From NCBI GenBank assembly GCA_021613375.1, contig CM038711.1, positions 17,857,194 to 17,921,193 of the forward strand: a stretch of 64,000 bases of DNA, in the 5' to 3' direction. Below the pieces are notes generated by a model. That model worked only from the letters and a program-made list of their open reading frames with translations, was not told where the DNA came from and made no database searches. Below are positions 51,061 through 62,420 of this stretch, piece after piece. Each line of letters starts with the position of its first letter. Position 1 is the stretch's first letter. The translations under genes were made by a program, and so were the position numbers. Source of the DNA: Megaleporinus macrocephalus (lineage: Eukaryota > Chordata > Actinopteri > Characiformes > Anostomidae).

Positions 51061-51376
51061 TTCTACCAAAAAACATTTTTGCATATTAAGATTTTATTAG
51101 TTAGCTTTTTTAATACTTAATCATTATTTTTGTCATACATAGAGAAAAAAAAATATTTGCAGTGGTGATGGGAACAAGGGGTCTACAATATATAATTATA
51201 TATAAATATAGTCATTTTATTTACTATCCAAAACAACCAACACGTTTCTTATTATTTATATGTAATGTTCATGGTGGTAAAATAGAGATTTGGAAATTGA
51301 TCATTTATGATTACCAGCCAGTTCATCTCAAATCTGTTATCCCAGGCATCGAGCAGCTTTTCATAACTATTTAATG

Positions 51377-51490
51377 CAGGGGTGTCCAGTTTCTGCAAAG
51401 GGCCGGTGTGTCTGCAGGCTTCCAAACAAGTAGGAACACCTGATTTTACTTGTTGTTGTTGGTCTCAGTCAAATAACTGGTCACTCTTTG
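51377..51490. repeat. Fragment of a dispersed fish repeat
   Basis: Starts CAGGGGTGTCCAGTTTCTGC, then AAAGGGCCGGTGTGTCTGCA and AGGAACACCTGATTTTACTT. I recall this as one end of a widespread fish element whose other end is its inverse. The opposite end is absent, so the copy is truncated. Confidence 0.5.
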
Positions 51491-53640
51491 CATATAAGAT
51501 TGGACTGATTGTATGTACAAGGGAAAAAGTTATTTAAACCTACTGAAAAGTAGGTTTACAAGTAAAAAGAAAACATTTTAGCTAATAAGTTTTAAATAAT
51601 TATATAACACATATATACAGTAATACAGTGATGGGTGATATATATACTTATACACGGTTCCAGATCTTGTTCAAAGACAGATTATCACAATGGTGGGAAA
51701 TGTTCAATTGTGTGAATTATGTGAAGTACAAATCCTCCAAATTATTATTTATGAGATGTAACAATTACTCAAGTATTTTCCACTTCACACGGAAAAGCCA
51801 CAACAGAAATCAGCATTTTCTATATTGGGGGAGAAAAATACCAAGCCTTCTGTTGTGCTCAAATGTCTCAAAGCTACTGCCCCCCGAGTCTGCTCCACGT
51901 GGTCATTTTGGCTCAGTGAATCTATGTGAGAGGGAGGTCAGTTTCTTGTGGAGTGCTGTTTGTGTTCATGGAGCGTCTCTCTTGCCCAGGGCCTTGCCCT
52001 CTGGAGAGGAGTTCTTGGACATGCCAGACAACAGCACAACTTCTCCTCCGCATTCCAGTCGTCCTACGAGATGCAGCGTGGTCGGAATGTCTTTCATTGG
52101 CTCCCAAAGACAGCAAGGACTCACAAAAGAGTGCAGAGAGTGATTCTGTCCCCTCACGGTCATACTTATTAAAGCTCATACGGAAAAGACAAGGCTTCTT
52201 TCTTTTTCTTCCATTTGGGCGTACACACACAATGCTCTGCTTTGCTGGTTTGATGTGGTGAAGGGCACATCTGCAATTTATGATTACTGTCACATAAAGG
52301 TTGGCTGTTAATAAAACACAATCAAGGTTATGTACTCGTAGAAACGGGAATCACGCAAACATGTTTGAAAGGTTTGTGTTTATGGCTAAACTTATACATT
52401 TGACCAGACAAAAGTAGACAGAGTAGACAAATAAGAGAGTGATGTCATAAATATCTTGTCTCAAGGTATTTCTCTTTGTTTGGGCAAGATCCCTGTCGCT
52501 TTGATGTTAGCTTTAGTTATAACTAAAGAGGTGCTTAAGGCCTTGTGCTGCTTCATAGAGCAATCAGGGAACTATTTTACCTGTAAAAAGGTATCCTGTG
52601 TTTCTTATCACATCCATTTTATACTTCTGTTTATTATAGATACTCATTTCAGTCTGACACTCGTTTTTAGCCTCAGCAGCCATTTGTGTTGAGTTAAATG
52701 AAGAAGCATGCACAAAAACCAAGATCTGCCTTAAACTTAACTATAGTTCTAGTTTGTTGTCCACCTGCTGAAGAGGCAGCTGGAATGTTCTAATAACCAT
52801 GATCAACAACGAAATTATCTTTTTGGCAGATTTATGCCACTCTAAAAGGTCTAATTAGCTACTTTGCTTACCAGTCATCTTACCTTTCCTTTACTGATAC
52901 GAAACAATAATTATATGCACACACAATCAAACATATACATTTACACAGTTTTAGATGTAGAATCAAAGGAACCTTGTATTTTTCACTGTTAATATATGAA
53001 GTGTTAGAATATGGGCAAGATCACTTTGACTACTAGCATGGGTGCTAATAGTGTTAGCTTCTTAACTAGCTTATTCCCCCTCATGGTAAACTCTCTACAG
53101 AGTAATAGTTCCAAAAATAGCAATTAGCACTTCAACATGCTGCCCTATTTTGCATTATGGTGCCTGTATTAGTCGTGCAGTAGTGTGTGGCAGATTTGTC
53201 TTTATCAGGAAGATCAAGTGATTCACTAATTTGTTATAGCTGTGTTTCCAAAGAGAGAGAATCTCTCTCTGGAGTACTTATTACTACTTATAGCACCTCT
53301 ACCTGATTTTGAAACCCAGACAGTTGAAAAATCATGAGTTAAATCTTTGTACCTGGATGCATCTAACAGTACAGACTAAAACGCAGCCAGATTTGTCGGA
53401 ATGGATGTTATTTACCTGGATGTTGACAGACATTTTGATTTGGTTTATAGGTATATAGTTACAGACTGTTGGCAATCTTTTGTCAAGTATAGTTTATCAG
53501 CCTCCCTCTAACCCATAAATTTGTCAGTTTCTGACTACAGTAATGCTTTCGACTAGATTTGAGTGTTGGACGTCCCTGTATGGACCATACTAACAAGTCT
53601 TCATAGCAATCAAGTAATTGTGTTTCATTGATTAATCTGA
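51491..53640. other. Non-coding sequence with one open block
   Basis: At 51922-52293, plus-strand frames of 171, 111 and 74 codons and minus-strand frames of up to 123 codons overlap. That reflects a stop-poor, GC-richer block rather than one clear gene. None of the translations is recognised. The rest is unremarkable. Confidence 0.4.
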
Positions 53641-53764
53641 ATACCTCTGAAAATGATTACTCTTACCTTTTTTATTTATTAATGTATATTATTGTATATT
53701 GAACTAATAATTTTCTTATTCATTATTATCATAACTCATATTGCTGCTGTTATCATTATTTTGC

Positions 53765-53973
53765 TATCCAGTGTTGATCAGAGGAAGATGGATTATTTTT
53801 TTAAGTTTTTGTTCCCCTTAAGGTTTCTTCCTCCTGTTCATAGGGATTTTTCTTGCTATCATCACGCTTAGCTTGCCAACTAAATGCTTGGACCTGGATT
53901 TCTGTAAAGCAGTTTTGTGACAAAACCTGTTAGAAAAAGTGATTTACAAATACATTTGAGCTGAACTGAATTA
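53765..53973 (+). mobile_element. Dispersed retroelement 3'-end-like repeat
   Basis: Contains GATCAGAGGAAGATGGATTA, CTTAAGGTTTCTTCCTCCTG, GGGATTTTTCTTGCTATCAT and, at the end, GTGATTTACAAATACATTTG then AGCTGAACTGAA. This order matches a very common teleost 3' tail that ends in a short A-rich repeat. Diverged copy; the LINE or SINE family is not certain. Confidence 0.55.
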
Positions 53974-55739
53974 CTGTGGCAGTGGTAGTGGTATTGTAGT
54001 CTAGCTGTATAGGTATTTAAGCTGCTGCAACACATAATGTCACCACTAGGTTAAGAAGGGTCCATCTCCTAAAGAATGGCCAGCCATGCACAGTTCTTTG
54101 GTGAAGTGCTAGAGGATGGCTATTTCAGATAAGAACTAAGTTGGCTGCAGTTTTTAACTGTACACCAACAAGATGAACCTACAAATGAGCAGTTAATGTT
54201 TTTTTAGGTCTGTGTACATATTTCTGTTGTAATGGACAGTAACAAAACACCATTTCAGGGCTCTAACCATCATATTAGGAAAAAGAAGAAGAAGAAGGTA
54301 GACTTGCAGTGTTTCTTTTCAACATCCTCACAATCATTTCTGGTGATTTCTAAATACAGCTGAAAGAGCAGTGTAACAAAAGGCTGCGATTGCTCCTGCA
54401 GATTCCGATTGACCAACAGCTGCCACTACTGGGAAAAGTCACGTCTTTGGCATCAATTGCCAAGCAAGACAGTGAGGGCCATTCATCAGAAACAGGCCTA
54501 CTCTATTTGTCTGCGAGATTTTGCTAGCCATGAATCAGTGGCTTCTTACAAAGTGTCAAATTAGCACAAATAAATCATGATCGCTTAGCTAGGTCTGCTC
54601 CAGCACAGAGACAACTCTGTCCTGTGTTTCTCTCCAGACAGCTGCCTGTGTTAGGATTGCTTTCTTGGAGAGCCAGTGCCTGCATCTCATTTACCAAACC
54701 TGTTTAAAATTTATCAGTAATGTGGATGTCAAGCATGCCTGCAGAGAGAGCAGCCTGGAACAGATGAGGAGGGGACATTCCTTTCTTTCCTTGTACCTGC
54801 ATTTTGTCATCTTTCTTTTTAGCTCCACCCCTGTTTTGCACGTGTATCGATTTAGTTCCATGATGGCTGTGCTCTTGTTGTGGATCAATGAGAGACAGGA
54901 GGGGGGAGATATGGAAAAATGTGAGAGTGTCAGTGCTTTCCTGCAATAAGAAAATAATAGGGGGGGGGGGGGGGGGGGGCACACAATAGGAATTGGGATG
55001 TAGTAGCACTGAGCCTGTCGGGGAAGTTCTTGTTTTGTTTGACAGAGGGTGTTTATGTCAGGGACCATCTAAATCTACTGCTGTTCTCTGAGAAGGTAAC
55101 AGTAGCACAACTGAGATATGTTAAATATACCTGCTGGGTGTTGTCAGCTTTTTCACTGATGTGTTTTTCAAATGGTGCTCAAACTTAACCTTGCATTGGG
55201 TATGTTCAGTCCTCCACGGTGCAGACATGGCTCTAGTGCAGCACACACATTGTTTTCTGCTTTTTTCTGTCTTGCAACTGGTCTCCTTCTGAACTTCCCT
55301 GCGCTGAGGATGCTGGTGTAGTGACATGTTGTGCTGATAGGTGGAGAATATACACACACCGTGTGGGGGAAAGGCACCATTACAACCATCGGATTAATCA
55401 CTGTGGCTACAGTGCCGCCGAATCCGTTAGCATCGGCCACTCAGGTCTTTTGCATCCCCACGTCACATACTGGAGCAGACTGTACTGCATGACTGCAGTC
55501 TCATGGCCTGAGATGCCAGCGATAAACAGGGCTATGTCCCCTGACTCTTTCCTCTGTGGTGGTGTTTTCAGTCAGAATGTAAGCCTAATATTGTATATAT
55601 TCATCCACAATCACTCATTATTTGTGATGCATATAAATGAAGAATTGTTCTGCATCCCTTTCCTCTGTTCTGACTATGTAAATCACCACCACACTGTCAT
55701 AATTTTAATTAAACCAATGTCATCTTCATGGCACTTTTT
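53974..55739. other. Non-coding sequence upstream of the candidate promoter
   Basis: A (GAA)-rich word lies near 54282. The G20 run is listed separately. 55330-55600 is GC-richer with CpGs (GTGCCGCCGAATCCGTTAGC). It includes a minus-strand frame of about 90 codons lacking a clear ATG context and not recognised. No gene called. Confidence 0.35.
54960..54979. repeat. G20 homopolymer
   Basis: Twenty consecutive G on the plus strand. It can form a G-quadruplex and is a likely site of sequencing-length error. Confidence 0.95.
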
Positions 55740-56306
55740 TCTTGATTACTGACTGTATACCACGGATATGAACCTGCATAGTTTTACAGGACGACGCGTC
55801 CAGCTGACTCCTATCTGCAGTCATTTTGCGTGGCTGTGCATCTCGACATTGCTTGATTGACATCCAAGGTGCTTTTTGATGTGCTTTCCGGTCTGCTGGA
55901 GCTGCAGCAGCAGCAGCATCAGCTCTGCGCTTCTCAGATGGAAGGTGTAAAAGGGGAGTGCCTCCTGCTCCCTCTCCCCAGCCCAACCTTCTTAGGAGCG
56001 CAGAGCAATGATGTAATGTTCCTGGCTGCCTCAGAATGAGCAAACCTCCCCCCCCATTCTGCCTTTGCTACCTTCCTCTCTCTCTCTCTATCGCGCTCTC
56101 TCTCCCTCTCTGTCCCTACCCCTCCCATCCCTTGCTACTGCCACTGCTGCTGCTGCTCGTAGTGGCTGGCGTCTGTGCGAGCACTGGGCTGTGCCGTGGT
56201 AGCTGCAGCCCTGGGCATCTCTGGGGGATCCCTGCAGAGCCTGCTGTTCTTCTTCTCCTCTTTCGTGACAGAGCAGGAAGGTCCCCGCTGTCCATCATCC
56301 GCTAAG
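55740..56306 (+). promoter_or_regulatory. Candidate promoter and 5' exon
   Basis: The block is visibly richer in G, C and CpG than the window and pyrimidine-rich on the plus strand, with CAG and CTG triplet runs (55904-55919, 56143-56157) and a CT tract (56073-56110). It ends CATCCGCTAAG|GTAATT, a usable plus-strand splice donor (break after 56306). One frame is open from 56036 to a stop at 56303-56305 and contains a Leu-rich stretch followed by Val-Ala-Gly and Cys residues, reminiscent of a signal peptide. It is not recognised and the stop lies before the donor. I read it as 5' untranslated first-exon sequence of a neural-type gene; this is inference. Confidence 0.35.
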
Positions 56307-56506
56307 GTAATTGCTCTTGCATCAGACAAAAGACATGTGTTGTGGATCGCCAGAAAGAGAGGCAGAAATGGGCTGAAAGGACTGTTTTGGGGAGGGGTGG
56401 AGAATAAGGGACAGGGCAGGAGTTAGGGTCGGGGGTCCCGGTGCAAAGCTGAAAAGAATAGGGCTGCCTGGGAAAAGCACAAGGCGCTGCTGTCACCATA
56501 GCGGCA

Positions 56507-56520
56507 GGTGCCATGGCAAT
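56507..56520 (+). promoter_or_regulatory. Weak RFX X-box-like site
   Basis: GGTGCCATGGCAAT matches the ideal X-box at 12 of 14 bases. It lies about 200 bp after the candidate first exon. A chance match is quite possible. Confidence 0.25.
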
Positions 56521-56555
56521 TGATTGAATTCGGGTTCCCTGTGGCTGCCGCTATC

Positions 56556-56609
56556 CCTCTCTCTTTCTCTCTCTCTCTCTCTCTTGCATGCTCTCACTTG
56601 CACTCTCCC

Positions 56610-56655
<46 letters not shown>
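56556..56655. repeat. Two (CT)n tracts
   Basis: CT dinucleotide runs at 56556-56585 and 56611-56655, separated by GCATGCTCTCACTTGCACTC. Together they create Ser/Leu runs in the plus frames. The second tract could also act as a polypyrimidine tract. Confidence 0.9.
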
Positions 56656-56687
56656 GGTGCACTGCCTATACCAAGGTGTTGGTTACC

Positions 56688-56800
56688 ATGGTTAGCGAGG
56701 GATGGATTCCTCTGCTGGCTCATAGCTGGTTCAGCAAGTCTCCTGGAAAGAAGACGTTTAGAAAAAAAGGGGGTGATTCCCTGAGATTATCCGCCTGCCA
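56688..56800 (+). CDS. Candidate first coding exon, unknown protein
   Basis: The start GGTTACCATGG is a strong vertebrate initiation context. The frame gives 37 codons beginning MVSEGWIPLLAHSWF and continuing with a basic stretch (Pro-Gly-Lys-Lys, Arg-Lys-Lys). It ends at CTGCCA|GTAAGA, a good splice donor, leaving two bases of the next codon (phase 2). If not spliced, the frame stops at once in TAA. I do not recognise the peptide. It would suit an alternative N-terminal exon of a large gene, downstream of the candidate promoter, but codon evidence is thin and no next exon is visible in the remaining 7 kb. Chance remains likely. Confidence 0.25.
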
Positions 56801-57149
56801 GTAAGAACTTCCCTTTCTTTTGCTGGACGGTTAAACAGATAAACTTGTGGCAAGGGTTTTGTGTGCTGTATGTTACTTACATCCTTGTTTTGTGATGTTT
56901 TATTGCTTGTGATGTGATTCAGGCTGGTTGCTGAATGTGTAGATGTGTAGATTGATTTTCTTGCTTGATGGGCTTTGGGGGGTTGGCAGCTGGCGTGGAT
57001 GCATGGACAATGCTCCTCAGTAAGGACGAGCTCCTCCTCATGCATGCATTTTCTTTCCTTTTTTTTCCCCTTCCGACTCCTCGGTGGTCAGCATTTGAGC
57101 TTTGAACCATTAGTCCACCTTTAATAGCTACACGCACAGTTTTAATTTG

Positions 57150-57620
57150 CAGTTCATAATTGCTCCCACCTCTGCAGTCGCCAGCGTGATTTAATTCCAG
57201 TTCCTGAGAAAGGAGGCATTGCTCTGTATTTGTCAGCAGAAGTCTTCTGTAAAGTCTGTCATAATTTGTCTATTGCAGTGTTAATATTTTATATGTCTGG
57301 CCTGCTGAATATGTGCATGTGGTCATGACTAATTTATCTAGAGGATTCCCTCTTTCTAGCAGGAGAGGAGAATGCCTGTACCCAGTGCAGCAATTTTTCA
57401 AAGTTAATCACCTCACACTAAATAAAAGTAATTATTAGACGTGGTTCATGTAAGCATGGACCCCTGTAGTTTGTGCAGTCTCTCAGGCGAGCTTATTTCT
57501 GATCTGTTCTTTTGTCATTTTGGAAAACTCTCTTGGTAAATGCAAATTTCCCCCGGACTAATGGCTCATGACTGTAAATTAGCCTAGACGATTCATAATG
57601 GAAAAGGAAGCTGGTAGAGC
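57150..57620. promoter_or_regulatory. Enhancer-like conserved-looking block
   Basis: Repeat-free sequence with many AT-core transcription-factor-like words (GTAAATTAGCCTAGACGATT, TAAAAGTAATTATTAGACGT, GTAAATGCAAATTTCCCC; the last includes an octamer-like ATGCAAAT) amid moderate GC. It lies 0.4-0.8 kb after the candidate first coding exon, where first-intron enhancers are common. Conservation is inferred from texture only. Confidence 0.3.
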
Positions 57621-60600
57621 TTTCAGGCGCATGTTGTGGAGGATATATTTGTGAGGATCTTTGAAGGCTGCAGAGCTTAGAGAAGTGTCTTGCTGTGATT
57701 GGTAGAGTGAGACCGTGTGGACAATTTATAGTATCCCAGTGGGGCGGAGGTTATGTTTACTCTGCTTGGATGTCTGTGGTTGGCTCCTGCAGTCGCCATG
57801 CTCTGTGTATGTAGGTACCACTGCTACTCCGCTCTATTATCTTATACGCCAATAGATTGACTCTAAGGGAGTCTAGAGGCAAACAAATCACAGTCTGTCT
57901 ACATAGGATAAAAAAAGAGCTCTTGTCAACGTGACCTTCAGGAACACATCCCAATAGGCAAGACACTAAATGGGCGTGGACCAAGGGGCCTCAAATCATT
58001 TGCGTACACAGCATTTTTGTTTTGTTTTGTTTTTGTTTAGAGGGGTGGGTGGTGTTCTTTATCTTCTCTTTCTCTGTCAAACTGTGGGATAAGTGGACCT
58101 ATTTTATGTCAAAGATTTTTTGTTCTTTGCTTTACCTTTTTTTTCTACACAGTATTGTGACAGTCCCTAGCAGTAAAGCAGACACAGAAGCATTGATAAT
58201 CACAGCACACAAATTGATGCGTAATCTTTGACAAGTAAAACAAGTCCAAGAAATGTTGTGGTTTTACATTGTAAACTGTGGTTTACACAGGTCTAGCAAG
58301 TAAGAACTTAACTGCAAATGCCACAAAGACTTTACCTTTCAAGGGTATGTCTGTTTTGCCTGGTGTACAAGAGCATTTTGTCTGATATCTGAAAGTCGAC
58401 AGTATAGGTAAAGATGTCCTAAAACGAAACTAAACTACCTAAACCTTTTTGCACAGGCATGTTATTTTCCCTCACCACTGGGGATGTTCAACCAGCACAG
58501 CTCAACAGCCATATTTAGAATTTCATCTATACTAGATATAAGACATGTAACATTATGTAACATTATATGTCAATTTAAAAGTTCCATTATGGTCATGGTT
58601 GGAAGCTAATTGCAGCACACTTTGATTATTGAGCCACTCCAAATGATGCTCAAAGTCAGACTGTTAGTATTTTGGAGAAAAAGGTGGGAAGATATGTTAT
58701 GTGGATGTAAGGATTTTAAATGAATGAACACAATTTCTTTTAAGCACAAAAGTAGCTAAGAACAGCATAGCCTATAACATATAAACAAATACAGAAAACT
58801 AAGAATGGAACAATCATCATCCACCTCATTATGACACAAAAAGCATAAATACTAGAAATCACATTTAAGTCATGTTGGCCTTTATTGATATTTGGGCCTA
58901 TATTTTGGTGACTACTACTGCAGTTTTTTTCCTACTGCCCTGTTCGAAAAACACTTAACAAATATCAATATCTGTTAAGTACTGATTATGACAAAAGATG
59001 TAAAAACATGAGAAACAATGAACATTTATTATGTAATAGAGGCCATGAGTTTGAAGCTTGAGAGAGAAGCTTCTGGAGAAAGGCTGAAAGCTTATCACAA
59101 GACCAAGTTCGGCCCACCTACATTTGTCATCTTGGTGCCAATAGTAGTGTGAACAATAATAACTTGCTATGGTTTGCATAAAAAAATAAATCAATAAACT
59201 AACAAAAAGCCTGACAAATAAATATTTTTCACACTTCAATCTTCTCTTATGGTTATTCTGGTGAAACAAATCAATAATATGCTCTTAGCTATTCAAATTC
59301 CATTCTGAAGATGTGTGCACACTCACTGAAAAACCACTGCACAGCATTAAACTGTCAAGACAGCGTTGTGCTTCTTTTATATAGTGATAGAAAGCACAGT
59401 GGTGCACAGAGAGCTTTGTTACATCTAATCAGGGGGCTGATTTTAGTGCCTTAACCCCTTTAAATTTCTGGGCATATTGTTATATGGAAAACCACGCAAA
59501 GTCAGAGTTGTTCTGAAGTCATACAAGTGAGGAATAGAAACCTGGACCTGTCTACTTCTGGGAATTTAAAGGGACCAAGCCAAAGCCTCTGAATATACTG
59601 GCAATAAGATATTTAGAAAGGCTCAGGTTAAAGACTGAATAGAGTATATCCAATCTGCCTCATTGCTTTGGTTATGCACCTCCAGCAGTTGCAGTAATGC
59701 TGCTACAACTACACTTCCCAGCATTCAAAGCATTTAAGACTTGAGCAGCACATGTTAGAATAGCCTGTTACACCTCACCAGTAAAGTTGTGTGACAGCAG
59801 GTGTTTTTCGACCTGCGCTGGTGTTCTTGAAGGACTTAAAATAGGGGCATTCAAGGCAGAGCCTTCCAATTAGAGTGCAGGAAGGGAGGCAGAACTGTCC
59901 CCGGGGGACACTACAGTAGGATCCTGTGTCCCCCAACACAGAGCAAGGTCAGGAGAAGACACTATGCAGAGTCTCGCCTGCATGGAGCTACTGCTTACAA
60001 GGCAAGCTATGAAACATCTATCTAGTATACCTGACTGTGAGCATTTGTTTATGAACCACACCGTTCACACACACACAACCCTAACCTTAAACTTAGCTGT
60101 GTTAACTTTGTTTATTATATATATATATATATATATGTCTTATTTTTACCCTGTATTAATTAGACCTACTAGTTAGGTCTCTCTCTACTTCCAACTCAGG
60201 AGGGTGTGAAGGCTAGCATGAGCCTCGTCTGAGGCGCAGGAAGACAGCTCACCATGGAAATACCGTTCATATACTCGGTTAACAGTCTCGGGATAGTACC
60301 CTGAGCCCCAAGTGAGGATATTTTTGTCCCCAAAATATATGAAAACAAACATATACTCAAGAAAATAGGCCAAACAGTCCTCGTTACATATAGTCTTAGA
60401 TGATAGGTGCAGTTTTTAGCTGACCCATTGGCTCTAGCTAAACAAGGTTTTCCAGAACAGTGGAAGGCATTTCTGGTTTATGTGGTGCTGAAAGAGGATA
60501 TAGGATGTTCTTTTTTTACTATTTGTTTGTTCTGTAAAAATATCTAGTCTCAAGAATAAAAGGACTGAGGGATTTCCCCTGTTGCGAATGTGTTCTACTC

Positions 60601-61560
60601 AGATATGCTGTATAATGAAGTGAATGAGAGAAGCACTTCAAACCCTTAGATTTTCCCAGGCACTGATCCTTGTTTCTGGCATCGCATCTCATATGATTCA
60701 ATTATTGTGTCAGAATTGTAAAAGAGACAGTATGGTAAGCGACTTACTGGGATAGTGAAATGCCTCCAAGACCCTTTTCTTATATTCTTGTTGGGTTTTG
60801 TAGGCAATGTTAGGAACAGGTATTGACTTACTGCAAATTTTGGTCCAGGTCTATTTCCAGCCAGGCTGAAATAAAACAGATGCTTCTTTCACAAGCTCAG
60901 CAGCGCTGGAAGAAAAAATATGCCCGGCTGCACTTTTTTCCAAGAGATGTCCCAGTAATTGAAGCCTTCTTTTTGGTGGGGGAGGGATTTTTTGCCACAG
61001 ACTAGCGTCAGAGGAGGAAGAAGAAAGGAAGCAGTTAGTCATTTTAGTTTCATTAGTCAGAGTTAATTAGTGTTTTATTGGACGGCCCCCAGAGGCCTGC
61101 CTTGAATGAGCGAACGAGAGACTTCCGTTTGCTCTGGTAGATGCTGACTGCTTGCTACTGAAGAACTAATTGTTTTACTTGTTTAGGAAGAACTGTGGTC
61201 CCCACAGCAGGATCTTTGGGTTTACCGCTCATTGAAAACTAGCAGGAAACCACAAAACTTCTCACGTGTGGCAAAGTAACTTCGATTTAATCAAAAATGA
61301 TCCGGAAATTTAGTTCTTTAAATAAACCATGTATGGCAATGTGTAAATGTCAGAGACCAGCCTTCATTTATTTCATTTCCAGTCAAAACAGACCCTAAAG
61401 AAGCAGGGTGAAGATTTAGGGGGGATCTGTTATAGTATACGTTTTCATTACTGCATAATGACCTGTAACTACAAATTGTGTGTGTTTTCGTTAGCTTAGA
61501 AGGAGAGGAGGCAGAGGAGCGGGTCATCTTTCAACAGAGGCTGCTGTGTAGAGCCGCAAT
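57621..61560. other. Non-coding sequence, no gene seen
   Basis: A (TA)n of ten units lies at 60117-60136. No further repeat family or exon was supported. Confidence 0.45.
60117..60136. repeat. (AT)10 microsatellite
   Basis: An uninterrupted 20-bp AT array. Confidence 0.9.
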
Positions 61561-61570
61561 GTTTAGCTTT

Positions 61571-61705
61571 TTATTCACCAGCTTTTCATTTAAATTATCA
61601 TGTTCCACCTTAAATGTTGCAGCAATTATTATAATGGCTTAGACACCAGAATATAAACATGGCAGCATTTAAGGGGGAACAGGAAAATCCAACAATAAAC
61701 TGACA
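61571..61705. mobile_element. Palindromic miniature element, diverged copy
   Basis: ATTCACCAGCTTTTCATTTA and ATGTTCCACCTTAAATGTTG match the left arm of the copy at 41243, the centre GCAGCAATTATTATAATGGC follows, and AGCATTTAAGGGGGAACAGG begins the right arm. More diverged than the 41243 copy. Confidence 0.6.
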
Positions 61706-61826
61706 AACATAATCTTCAGATAATGTTACTAACATTTTAAGGAAATTCAGGATATTTTGATAAATCATCATATCCTGGCATAATTAGTAATATTTAACAA
61801 GTTTGAGCTGAATTAACATTAAAACA

Positions 61827-61921
61827 CATTAACATTATTACATTAACATTATTACCTACTAACAATAAGAGCATGCTAGGTGGGACCACTTATATAGGTT
61901 ATTATTATAGGTGGGACCACT
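61827..61921. repeat. Two local direct duplications
   Basis: ACATTAACATTATT is duplicated head to tail at 61827-61854. About 25 bp later TAGGTGGGACCACT occurs at 61877-61890 and again at 61908-61921. Two independent small duplications in under 100 bp suggest slippage or repair events. Confidence 0.75.
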
Positions 61922-62269
61922 CAGTGGGTATAATAAATTGCTAGAACGCTGGCAAAGCCTTTTGTGATGTGAGAAAGTTGCAAATTGAAATTTTCACAAA
62001 TGGAGGGTTGTACTTATTTAGCACAAAAACACAAGCAAAGGAAAGTGAATCCTCACCATCAAATAGGCAAAAACATGAAGAAGCTAATCAAAATTGGGAC
62101 AGGCACTGAGGCAACAGTAGGTTCTGCAGAAGGGAAGGATTGGGGTTGGGGGGTTTTAATAGGTTGCAATACGCAGCCTTACCTCTAGAGGTTATGCACT
62201 GCTCCTTTAAGTACAAATTATTTCTTTGGCTGCTTTTGCTGTTTGAAAAAAAAGTGTCAGCAGCTAAAT

Positions 62270-62420
62270 ATAAAATGTAATGCTATTTAATGTGTCCACC
62301 CTTTTCCTTTATTAGTGTTTTCTTTTCAGAATATTTTTATACACATCCTAAATTGAAAGTTAGAAGTTTTCTGCTTCTTACAACTCAAGCAAATGTCTTC
62401 TTGACAGATGAAATAAAGGG
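62270..62420 (-). mobile_element. Tc1-like transposon end, degraded
   Basis: GTGTCCACCCTTTTCCTTTA, then TTTTCTGCTTCTTACAACTC and AAGCAAATGTCTTCTTGAC, resemble the same Tc1-like family as 24980 and 33080 in reverse orientation. Truncated; no frame. Confidence 0.4.

Noticed and set aside
55168..55440. Minus-strand 90-codon frame in GC-richer DNA
   Set aside because: It opens with GTG directly after a stop codon, has no good ATG context at its start and no recognisable product.
56036..56305. Leu-rich open frame resembling a signal peptide
   Set aside because: Its start is driven by CT-repeat sequence, the stop lies just before the donor, and no mature domain follows. It is treated as part of a possible untranslated exon.
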